Below, in pieces: positions 56,677 to 64,000 of a stretch of 64,000 nucleotides of DNA. Position 1 is the first letter of the stretch. Every line of letters starts with the position of its first letter. Location: positions 62,001 through 126,000 of the forward strand of contig URSA01000010.1 of assembly GCA_900550475.1 (NCBI GenBank), given 5' to 3'. The notes beneath the pieces were generated by a model. That model was not told the origin of the DNA. It worked only from the letters and a program-made list of their open reading frames with translations, and ran no database searches. Position numbers and translations under genes: made by a program. This DNA comes from an uncultured Lachnospiraceae bacterium (GTDB lineage: Bacteria; Bacillota; Clostridia; Lachnospirales; Lachnospiraceae).

Positions 56677-58404
56677 TTAACCCTGCGACACATTAAAGAG
56701 CGAGTAAAAATACTCTTTCTTCGCCATCAGCTCGTCAAAGCTGCCGTACTCTGCCACCTTTCCGTTTTTCAGTGTCAGCACACAATCATACCGCTTCAAC
56801 AGATTTTCCTCTAAGGAATGGGTGATCACGATGCGGGTCAGCTCATGCAGATTCAGGATGGCATTGCTTACCTGATAGGCGGTGCGGATATCCAGCGCCG
56901 CGGTGGCTTCGTCCACCAGAAGGATCTGCGACTTTTTCAACAGGCTTCTTGCAATGGAAATTCTCTGCCTCTCTCCGCCGCTGAGGCCGCTTCCGTTCTC
57001 TCCGCAGAGATAATCCTCCCCTCGCTCGGCAATCAGCTCAGACAATCCCGACATCTCAATGGCACGGTCGACTTCCTCCTTGGGAAAATCGGTAAACATC
57101 GTGATGTTTTCCCGGATGGTCGCGTTGAAAATGAATACATTCTGCTGCACGATAGAGACCATTTCATATAAGCTCTCACTGCTGATTCTGCGCAGCTCTG
57201 TATCATCATACCGGATATCTCCGGTGTAATCGGGATGGGACGCCATCAGCAGATTCAACAGGGTGCTTTTTCCGCTGCCGGATGCGCCCACGATGGCATA
57301 GCTTTTGCCCGCCTCAAAGGAAAAGTCAATGTTCTGCAGAATGGTTTTTTCTGCCCCATATCCAAATGACAGATTTTCAAGCGTAATGCATTTTTCCAGC
57401 TTTGTTTTATCCTCAAGACCGTCCTCCCTGACATTCTGCTCCAGTGCAGCCGCCAGCTTATCGATCAGCGCACAGGACGCCTTGCACTCCGCAAAATACT
57501 GCGGAACCGTGCGGATCGGGCTTACCACGAAGTTCATCAGATTCACAAATGCGATCAGCATACCCGCCGAAATTCCGTATCCCTTCATTGCAAGCGCCGC
57601 GCCGGCAAGAAATACACCAAACTGCGCGATCACACCGGCTACCAGACCCATACTCTGCACCACGATCATGGTTTTCCGGCGGAGCGTCTTTGCCTCCGTA
57701 ACCTCCTTGATCCGCTGGGCAAACAGTCTGCACATGGCTGCCTCCGCCTTGAACGATTTCACAACGGAAAATCCGGCGAGGCAATCCGTCAGGGTGGACA
57801 TATAAGTCTGGTTTTTCTGGGACAATGCTTTCTCCACCTCCGCCATGCGGTTTCCCACCAGAACGGACGCCGCAACCGGAAGCAGGGACAAGGCGATTGC
57901 AATACCCGTCAGAAGCGGTGAATACCAGAACATCAGGGCAAGTGCGCCCAAAAAGAGAAGGATTTCGTCAATTAACTGGATGATGTCCGCCAGATAATCC
58001 GTCTCTATGGTGTTGGCATCATTGCTCAACGCTGATATGTAAAAGGAGGAATTTTCTCCCGTGAATGCGGATATCCCCTTCTTTGAGATTTTGTCAAACA
58101 CATACTCCTTGTACTGACCGATTGCCTTTGCAATGAAGCGGGGCGTGGAGAGATATCCCAGCCATGAAGCAAGGATCAGAACCCCAAGTCCGATCAGGCA
58201 AAGTACCGCGATCTGCGGCAGTGTAAACCGGTTTTCCGCACCCGTCGTCACATCGATCAACACCTGCAATAACCACGATATAATAAGATTTCCAAAAACC
58301 ATTATGACAGTTTGAATCAGCGCTATGGAAAACGCTGCTTTATTTCCCTTGAAAAACTGTGCCGTGTATTCGCGGCGTCGTTTTCTGATTTCTGACCGGC
58401 TCAT
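56677..58404 (-). CDS. ABC exporter with fused membrane and ATPase domains
   Basis: A 575-aa half-transporter. It has six membrane helices within ~1-310, then an ATPase: Walker A 'VGASGSGKSTLL' (~377-388), signature 'GLSGGERQRISIARSL' (~478-493), Walker B 'QILLVDEATAALD' and the H-loop 'ITHSLEEN'. There is no peptidase C39 domain, so it belongs to the multidrug/lipid/peptide exporter class rather than the bacteriocin-processing one. The ATG overlaps the stop of the XRE gene, and the two genes form one unit. The regulator may sense the exported molecule. Confidence 0.9.
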   Translation of the reverse strand: MSRSEIRKRRREYTAQFFKGNKAAFSIALIQTVIMVFGNLIISWLLQVLIDVTTGAENRFTLPQIAVLCLIGLGVLILASWLGYLSTPRFIAKAIGQYKEYVFDKISKKGISAFTGENSSFYISALSNDANTIETDYLADIIQLIDEILLFLGALALMFWYSPLLTGIAIALSLLPVAASVLVGNRMAEVEKALSQKNQTYMSTLTDCLAGFSVVKSFKAEAAMCRLFAQRIKEVTEAKTLRRKTMIVVQSMGLVAGVIAQFGVFLAGAALAMKGYGISAGMLIAFVNLMNFVVSPIRTVPQYFAECKASCALIDKLAAALEQNVREDGLEDKTKLEKCITLENLSFGYGAEKTILQNIDFSFEAGKSYAIVGASGSGKSTLLNLLMASHPDYTGDIRYDDTELRRISSESLYEMVSIVQQNVFIFNATIRENITMFTDFPKEEVDRAIEMSGLSELIAERGEDYLCGENGSGLSGGERQRISIARSLLKKSQILLVDEATAALDIRTAYQVSNAILNLHELTRIVITHSLEENLLKRYDCVLTLKNGKVAEYGSFDELMAKKEYFYSLFNVSQG

Positions 58405-59489
58405 ACTTTTTCTTTTCCTCCTGTTTCCTCACATACTTTTTTCCAGATACGGCGCAGCGCCTTTTCTTCGGAAGAATCCTTCATAATTTTTTCAATGATT
58501 TCCTTGGCTGTCTCACCCATATCGTCATAAGATGTGGCTTTGTCGTCATTATGATAAAATTTCATTCCGGCATCCAGCCGATAGCAGGGGGCTGCGTCAA
58601 ATTTCTCGGCACTCTCTTTCGCCCGAAGCAGCCACTGATAAGCGCCCTGCTCGTTTCTCTGTGAAATATCCGTCTCAGCCAGAATCGTGAACAGACCCAC
58701 ATCGCCCCGATCCATCCAGTTGACGACATCCGGCTTCCTCAGCTCGCTTCCGGTTTTTTGCAGCCAGAGGACGATGTCCCTGACCCTGTTCACATCTTTC
58801 ATGTGTCCGTAGGCATTTGCATATCCTATGCAAATGTTGTAAAGCTCGCCATAGCTCTGGCACAGTGCATCCGACAAATACTGCAATGCCTCTTTCGTCT
58901 TTTTCTTATCACGGGATAAAAGCAACCCGATCCGGTAATTGTTCTTGCCCTCAAAATTATTCTTTTTCAGAATTTCAATCGCATCATCCGTCCGGTTCAT
59001 GCAGCAATAGCACTGGGCAATTCCGTTCTGGATCGTGGAGGCGTTGATCTGGTCTTCCTCATTCTGATCGATCAGCTCAAGCGCCCTCTCGTACAGCTCC
59101 ACTGCCCTCGGCATGCACTTTGCATCCATTGACAGCGCATAGATATGCGCACTGTGATACACCACCTCAAAGCAGTTCGGATATTTTTGCAGTACCGTTT
59201 CGGCGTACCGCATTCCCTCCTGCTGCCCCTTGTCCAGGCAATAGTTTTGCAGCTTCTGTACCGCCTGCCCCATGGTGATCTTTTTCCACTCATAATTCAG
59301 CAGCTTATCCACCGAAGTCTCAAAAAAATCGGCGATATCCACCAACATTTCCAGCTCCGGCGTCGCCTTGCCGGACTCCCACTTGTAAACCGCCCCGGTG
59401 GTGACGCCCAGCGCCTCGGCAAGCCTCTCCTGCGTAAGCCCCGCCTTCTTGCGAAGTGCGCGGATATTCTGACCCAACCTGATTTCCAT
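58401..59489 (-). CDS. XRE-family regulator with TPR-like C-terminal domain
   Basis: A 362-aa protein; the start is the ATG at 59489 with GAGAGG 8 bp upstream. Residues ~5-60 are a helix-turn-helix of the XRE type ('IRALRKKAGLTQERLAEALGVTTGAVYKWESGKATPEL'). The remaining ~300 residues are paired helices resembling TPR/Rgg-like peptide sensors ('MRYAETVLQKYPNCFEVVYHSAHIYAL', 'INASTIQNGIAQCYCCMNRTDDAIEIL'). Such proteins often bind a small peptide and control a neighbouring exporter; here the exporter gene is translationally coupled. The peptide, if any, was not found. Confidence 0.85.
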   Translation of the reverse strand: MEIRLGQNIRALRKKAGLTQERLAEALGVTTGAVYKWESGKATPELEMLVDIADFFETSVDKLLNYEWKKITMGQAVQKLQNYCLDKGQQEGMRYAETVLQKYPNCFEVVYHSAHIYALSMDAKCMPRAVELYERALELIDQNEEDQINASTIQNGIAQCYCCMNRTDDAIEILKKNNFEGKNNYRIGLLLSRDKKKTKEALQYLSDALCQSYGELYNICIGYANAYGHMKDVNRVRDIVLWLQKTGSELRKPDVVNWMDRGDVGLFTILAETDISQRNEQGAYQWLLRAKESAEKFDAAPCYRLDAGMKFYHNDDKATSYDDMGETAKEIIEKIMKDSSEEKALRRIWKKVCEETGGKEKV

Positions 59490-59610
59490 TCCCATTTCCT
59501 CTCTTCGTTTGATAACTTTATTATAACAGGAATACGGGTAGAATCTACTCACCATTAGTATGGTTGGTATATTTTTTTATAGACTGTTGGTATGAGATTG
59601 AAGAATAAAA

Positions 59611-59648
59611 AACAATAACACGCAAGAAATGTGTGTTATTGTTTTGAC
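59611..59648. terminator. Bidirectional terminator
   Basis: AACAATAACAC (59611-59621) pairs with GTGTTATTGTT (59633-59643), with T-rich exits on both strands. It lies between the SIR2 gene end and the XRE gene start. The 59490-59860 stretch is otherwise AT-rich and I see no convincing gene in it. Confidence 0.8.
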
Positions 59649-59860
59649 AGATTAATAGCTTCAAATGTACGATTTGTGTAGAAAAAACTGTATACATTTG
59701 ATTAAAATCGTCATTGTTACCTATTGTTTTTTTTATATGATTTGATATAATCATCTTGTAAAGTTCATACAATAAAAGTACAAGGTATATGAACTTCTCG
59801 GATGGTTTCTTTTTAGAAATCTGAAGAGGGGGGATTGTACCTTCTTTATTTTGCAAAATC

Positions 59861-61477
59861 CTACGAGTACTTTTTAAAATCATATAGAGCTATTAATTTT
59901 CTAAACAAAGATTTATTACATTCGTAAATTTCAGTATTGTAATATTTCTTCAAGTAAGCCTCCAGTTCCTCCGTCGAAATTTTTTCTGCAATTTGTTTTA
60001 TATTTGCCACTTGTTTTGGAATGTGGTTAGGATAGGTGCTCTCTATCTCGTTTATACTATTGAAAACCAAACCGTTCCTGATAAAATTCTTCCTGTCTGA
60101 TGATGTGGGAAGTATGCTTGGATCGTCATATCCATTCACAATATTGTAATTATTTGGAATTTCACTTAATGGATATCCTAACGCCTTAGCATATTTATAT
60201 ATTGGCAAGAGTGTGGCTCCGGCACTACTTCGTATATTTTTGAACGTTTTTTCTATCAACTGTCTGTTAATCAAATATGGTTTATTGTTGTAGAGTACAT
60301 CTTCCAATATTTCATCAATATTAAAATAGCTAAAACCTATATGCGTTACCGTATCTGCTTTTCCAAAGTAAATGGCTGCTTTTTCACCATCTAAATCAGG
60401 ACTATTAATGTCCCCAAACAAAATATTATTCTGTGCTTGCGCGGAATATACAAAATTACAAACCATGTCTTGGAGTTTTCTAGCCAATTTGATTGGCATT
60501 GAGCTTTGGATCTGTGATAATGACTGATACACAATTCCATAATCCTCCAAAACAAATTCGTTAATTATAATTGAATGATTTCCCCACGAAAGTGTGTTTT
60601 TATTAAACGTTTCCTCTCTGCCAAATGCCGGGGAAATGAAAATAAAATTGTCCTTTACCGTATCCAGTTGTTCTAAAGTCAAGCATTTTGCAATCTCACT
60701 GAAGATTCTGCGAATATTAACATCACCCAGCCCGTATCCAATAAAAATAATTGGGTGCTCAACAAAAATAGTCAATAATTTCGCCGATAGATATTTCAAC
60801 TTATTATCAAAATTAGTATAATCCTTTTCTGTGAGTATAATGCTATTGGGCTTGCTGCAGCATCCATGTATTTTAAATATCTCGAAAATATTCAATGAGT
60901 TTGCTACTAACAGGTTATCTTGTCCGATAAGAACAGAAAATTCCTTGAACACATCTTCTAGTAATTGATCGTAATTGGTTGTTATTATCCCTGCAAATTT
61001 GTTTTGATTCTGTGTCAAAGAAGAAAGCTCTTTATATTCGGGTAAGGTTTCATCTATTTTCAGTTGTCTGGTTCGTTTCGCAACCAGAAATTTAAAAGGA
61101 TTACGATGATTATTAATAATATCATCATTTTCTGACTCACTGAAAACAGTAATATCAAATCCATCCTCCGAATAATACCTCTCGTTAAATTCCTTCTCTA
61201 TAATAGTTGCAAGTATTGGATTTACATGGTATTTTTGTTCTTCACTATTAAGATTGGGGCTTTGAGATGTGATATCCATTTCTATTCTTTGCTTTAATTT
61301 GTCAAAATCTCTCCTCTTTTTTTGAGGATTAAGCATTTGCCATATATCAAATAATAACTCATCCCAACTTGGCGCATGCGAATAACGCATAGAAAATCCG
61401 GTTCCTACAAACAAATACGGTAATTGTTGAAATGAAGATATTCTCCTCTCCAATTCTTCTTTGATATATTCATTCAT
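59861..61477 (-). CDS. SIR2-domain protein, probable anti-phage defence effector
   Basis: A 538-aa protein. Residues ~15-290 form a SIR2-type NAD-binding domain: 'YLFVGTGFSMRYSHAPSWDELL' region (GTGFS, ~25), 'GIITTNYDQLLEDVF' (Asn ~167), the catalytic His in 'FKIHGCC' (~202) and 'PIIFIGYGLGDVNIRRIFSEI' (~255). Many bacterial SIR2_2 proteins of this sort are defence NADases that act when phage infects. The C-terminal ~240 residues are helical and unrecognised, probably a sensor. It stands 28 bp downstream of HsdR on the same strand, which strengthens a defence role. Its AT content is clearly higher than in neighbouring housekeeping genes, a sign of transfer. Which defence system it belongs to cannot be told. 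Confidence 0.78.
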   Translation of the reverse strand: MNEYIKEELERRISSFQQLPYLFVGTGFSMRYSHAPSWDELLFDIWQMLNPQKKRRDFDKLKQRIEMDITSQSPNLNSEEQKYHVNPILATIIEKEFNERYYSEDGFDITVFSESENDDIINNHRNPFKFLVAKRTRQLKIDETLPEYKELSSLTQNQNKFAGIITTNYDQLLEDVFKEFSVLIGQDNLLVANSLNIFEIFKIHGCCSKPNSIILTEKDYTNFDNKLKYLSAKLLTIFVEHPIIFIGYGLGDVNIRRIFSEIAKCLTLEQLDTVKDNFIFISPAFGREETFNKNTLSWGNHSIIINEFVLEDYGIVYQSLSQIQSSMPIKLARKLQDMVCNFVYSAQAQNNILFGDINSPDLDGEKAAIYFGKADTVTHIGFSYFNIDEILEDVLYNNKPYLINRQLIEKTFKNIRSSAGATLLPIYKYAKALGYPLSEIPNNYNIVNGYDDPSILPTSSDRKNFIRNGLVFNSINEIESTYPNHIPKQVANIKQIAEKISTEELEAYLKKYYNTEIYECNKSLFRKLIALYDFKKYS

Positions 61478-61505
61478 TAAAACTACCCCCTTTCAATCAC
61501 TTATT

Positions 61506-64000
61506 TTACTGATATGTATTCTCAAGCTTCGTTTCCGCTGCCATTGACAAAGAGTTGCTATTGTTCAAGTCATACATCATTGCCTCTTGCTCTGCGCCAC
61601 TGAAAGTTGACGAACCGCCGATTCCGTAGTATTTTTCAAAGAATGTCTTTAATTTGTGGATTACTTCCTGCTTCTTTTGTGCCCTGTCGCTGCCGCCAAA
61701 ACGAGAAATCGGGGGCAAAAGCTTGTCCATATCTGTCCCGGCTGTTTTGATCTCTCCGTCCCGGAACGCACGCTCCATAAACCTTCGGGTCTCCTCCGGC
61801 TTCAGCTTTTCTTGCACAATAATCATATCAAGATCTTGTTCCCTTTGCTCCACCACGTAGCTATGCCATTCGTTCATGACATCATCCACATCATTGATTC
61901 CTGCAATAAAGGTTTCAATAAGTTGCTTCTTACTGCGCAGCTCAGGGCTGGCATCAATTGCCCTGTTAATGGTTATCAGCACTTCTTTGTCTTCACAGTG
62001 TGTGTCATGATATTTTTTCACCAGCATTAAAATATAATCAATATTGATTTCTATCTGCCGGATCAATTCAATTTCAAATACCACATCATCCGTAATATCC
62101 GTACTTTCCTTGCGTTTACGTCCCCACTCATCCCGCAAATCCTGATAACGACCAAGGTAGTCTTGCAAATCACGCTCGGAAAGCAGTTCATTACCCTTAA
62201 ATTCATCAAAAGAAAGTAATAAGTTCCGCATACGCAGAATAGCACCAAATAAGGCAATAAAATCTTTCTGATTCTGCTCTCCAATAATCTGCGGATCTGT
62301 CAGCGGGAATTTGTCATTTAAATCCTCCACCAAATCCACATAACCCGGCATAGATTTTCCACCAATGGACTCATAGCCATAATAATAGTCTTTAAAGCTT
62401 TGCAGCAGGACAATTCCTCCGGCATTCTTATCTCCGAACAGGGAAATTGCACTATCCACACGCTTTTGCAGATTTCGGAAACAAACAATATTTCCAAAGG
62501 TCTTGATGGAATTAAGAATACGGTTTGTGCGGGAAAATGCTTGTATCAATCCATGCATTTTCAAATTCTTATCCACCCACAACGTATTCAAGGTCGTGGC
62601 ATCAAAACCTGTCAGGAACATATTTACCACGATCAAAATATCCAACTCTTTGTTCTTCATGCGAAGTGACACATCTTTATAGTAATTCTGAAATTTATCA
62701 CTGGAGGTGTCATAGTTCGTATGGAACATTTCGTTATAATCCTTGATGGCTTCCTCCAGAAAATCTCTGGATGGCTGATCAAGAGCAGAAGTATCCTCAG
62801 AATTTTCTTCATCCAGAATACCATCCGATTCCTCTTCATTTGCACCATAACTGAAAATGGTCGCAACACGCAGTTTTTTGGTCGGGTCTGCTGCCATCTG
62901 TTTTTTAAACTCCTGATAATACAATTTCGCCATTGCCACGCTTGACACCGCAAAAATAGAGTTAAAACCGCTAATGCGCTGTTTTTGCTTAATCTCCTCC
63001 ACTCCACTACGCCGGGCAGAAGCTACTTCTGTAATGTTGGTCAGCGCATTATAGATATAGGTTTTATCCCCGCGATAGGTCTTCTGGTCGAAGTGCTCCA
63101 GTATATACTGCGTCACAATACGGATACGCTCGGGCGCCATCATAGCCTTTTCACGGTTAATATCCCAAACCATCTCATCTGTGATTTCTTCCTCCGTATC
63201 CATCGTTTTGATATAATCCACCCTGAACGGCAGAACATTTTTATCATTGATTGCATCCACAATCGTATAACTGTGGAGCTGATCCCCAAAAGTCTGGCTC
63301 GTGGTAAAGAACTCCGGGTTCTTTGCCCTGCCGGAGTTGACAGAGAAAATCGGTGTTCCGGTAAATCCGAACAAATGGTATTTCTTAAAGCTCTTTACAA
63401 TTGCTGTGTGCATATCCCCAAACTGGCTGCGATGGCACTCGTCAAAAATAATGACAACGTGCTTCATATACACTTCATGTCCCGGATTCTTTTTTATAAA
63501 AGTAGCCAGCTTCTGTATTGTGGTAATGATGATATGTGCGTCCGGGTCTTCCAGTTGGCGCTTTAATATTGCTGTTGAAGTATTGCTGTTGGCTGCACCT
63601 TTTTCAAAACGGTCATATTCTTTCATAGTCTGGTAATCCAGATCCTTACGATCAACTACAAACAGCACTTTATCGATGTATGGCAACTTAGATGCCAGTC
63701 TCGCTGTCTTAAAAGAAGTCAGCGTCTTACCGGAACCCGTAGTGTGCCAAATGTAACCGCCGCCCGCAATACTGCCATATTTCTTGTAGTTGTTTGCAAT
63801 TTCGATTCGGTTAAGAATGCGCTCCGTAGCCGTAATCTGATACGGACGCATAACCATCAACATATCCTCCGATGTAAAAATACAATACTTTGTAAGGATA
63901 TTCAGAATGGTATGCCTTGCAAAGAAAGTCTTGGTAAAGTCAATGAGATCCGGAATGACGCGATTATTGGCATCTGCCCAAAAACAGGTAAACTCAAAAC
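61506..64000 (-). CDS. hsdR: Type I restriction enzyme HsdR subunit, N-terminus outside the window
   Basis: The frame stays open to the right edge, so the gene is cut off there; ~831 codons are visible. The first visible residues ('FTCFWADANNRVIPDLIDFT', then 'ILTKYCIFTSEDMLMVMRPYQ') belong to the linker between the nuclease and helicase domains. The helicase motor has 'WHTTGSGKTLTSFKTARL' (motif I), 'VIIFDECHRSQFG' (DECH, motif II), 'FGFTGTPIF' (motif III) and 'VNMFLTGFDATTLNTLWVDKNL'. The C-terminal part is helical. HsdR translocates DNA and cuts it with HsdM and HsdS. Those genes would be expected outside the window. An internal ATG at 63863 is not the true start. Confidence 0.92.
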   Translation of the reverse strand, partial: FEFTCFWADANNRVIPDLIDFTKTFFARHTILNILTKYCIFTSEDMLMVMRPYQITATERILNRIEIANNYKKYGSIAGGGYIWHTTGSGKTLTSFKTARLASKLPYIDKVLFVVDRKDLDYQTMKEYDRFEKGAANSNTSTAILKRQLEDPDAHIIITTIQKLATFIKKNPGHEVYMKHVVIIFDECHRSQFGDMHTAIVKSFKKYHLFGFTGTPIFSVNSGRAKNPEFFTTSQTFGDQLHSYTIVDAINDKNVLPFRVDYIKTMDTEEEITDEMVWDINREKAMMAPERIRIVTQYILEHFDQKTYRGDKTYIYNALTNITEVASARRSGVEEIKQKQRISGFNSIFAVSSVAMAKLYYQEFKKQMAADPTKKLRVATIFSYGANEEESDGILDEENSEDTSALDQPSRDFLEEAIKDYNEMFHTNYDTSSDKFQNYYKDVSLRMKNKELDILIVVNMFLTGFDATTLNTLWVDKNLKMHGLIQAFSRTNRILNSIKTFGNIVCFRNLQKRVDSAISLFGDKNAGGIVLLQSFKDYYYGYESIGGKSMPGYVDLVEDLNDKFPLTDPQIIGEQNQKDFIALFGAILRMRNLLLSFDEFKGNELLSERDLQDYLGRYQDLRDEWGRKRKESTDITDDVVFEIELIRQIEINIDYILMLVKKYHDTHCEDKEVLITINRAIDASPELRSKKQLIETFIAGINDVDDVMNEWHSYVVEQREQDLDMIIVQEKLKPEETRRFMERAFRDGEIKTAGTDMDKLLPPISRFGGSDRAQKKQEVIHKLKTFFEKYYGIGGSSTFSGAEQEAMMYDLNNSNSLSMAAETKLENTYQ

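Noticed and set aside
59545..59883. 112-codon minus-strand frame after the SIR2 gene
   Set aside because: It overlaps the SIR2 gene end and runs straight through a strong bidirectional terminator; the composition is typical of AT-rich noncoding DNA.

Overview
The window looks like chromosome from a spore-forming, polysaccharide-degrading member of the Clostridia, most likely Lachnospiraceae. I infer this from the gene content: GH5, GH3 and GH13 glycosidases, a YabP/YabQ/SpoIIE/CotS sporulation block, a UmuC-YolD pair and Firmicutes-type ribosome binding sites. I did not assign a genus. About 60 genes are supported. Nearly everything from 15 kb to the right edge is on the minus strand, except a HAD phosphatase gene near 54.8 kb and a toxN remnant near 53.8 kb.

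Layout. 1-6.2 kb: the end of a GH5 cellulase, a Y-family polymerase/YolD pair, two repeat tracts, an L-2-amino-thiazoline-4-carboxylic acid hydrolase-like protein, a sigma factor with a long C-terminal extension, and a CopG-like regulator with an operator inside its own promoter. 6.3-15.1 kb: a GH3 enzyme with inverted domain order, a small DAK2-like protein, a Cys-repeat surface protein, a complete-looking type I toxin/antisense RNA module, a decayed MATE gene, a split chromate transporter and an ABC exporter. 15.1-20.2 kb: an operon of three lipoproteins, each with a different predicted hydrolase core (transglutaminase-like, C11 clostripain-like, HExxH metalloprotease-like). The two outer proteins share a C-terminal Trp/acidic module. 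20.3-20.6 kb: a tRNA-Tyr/tRNA-Leu operon with its own promoter and terminator. 20.6-35.2 kb: GH13 amylase, then the conserved Firmicutes block ftsH-hpt-tilS-spoIIE-divIC-yabQ-yabP-rqcP-HU-mazG, a PEGA lipoprotein, a CotS-like kinase, CCA transferase and a DUF436 protein.

35.2-53.2 kb holds a type VII (ESX-like) secretion locus. It encodes an EssC/FtsK ATPase with an FHA domain, an EsaB/YukD ubiquitin-like protein, several WXG100-type small helical proteins, a large candidate substrate, two DUF4176 proteins, a LytTR regulator, a vWA-TM-FHA protein, a PP2C phosphatase, a zinc-ribbon membrane protein, and a membrane Ser/Thr kinase with a small membrane partner. EsaA, EssA and EssB are not recognisable. 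The kinase, phosphatase and FHA parts suggest control by threonine phosphorylation, comparable in logic to the PpkA/PppA/Fha pathway of type VI secretion. The kinase carries three 13-residue repeats in its activation segment, each with a Thr-x-x-Leu that would suit an FHA domain. I consider this the most interesting part of the window.

53.3-56.6 kb is a gene graveyard: pnuC with an internal deletion, toxN and ABC-2 permease fragments and a frameshifted DUF4143 ATPase flank an intact HAD phosphatase. 56.7-59.5 kb carries an ABC exporter with an XRE regulator. The right edge (59.9-64 kb) looks like a defence island, with a SIR2-domain protein next to a type I restriction HsdR subunit that runs off the window.
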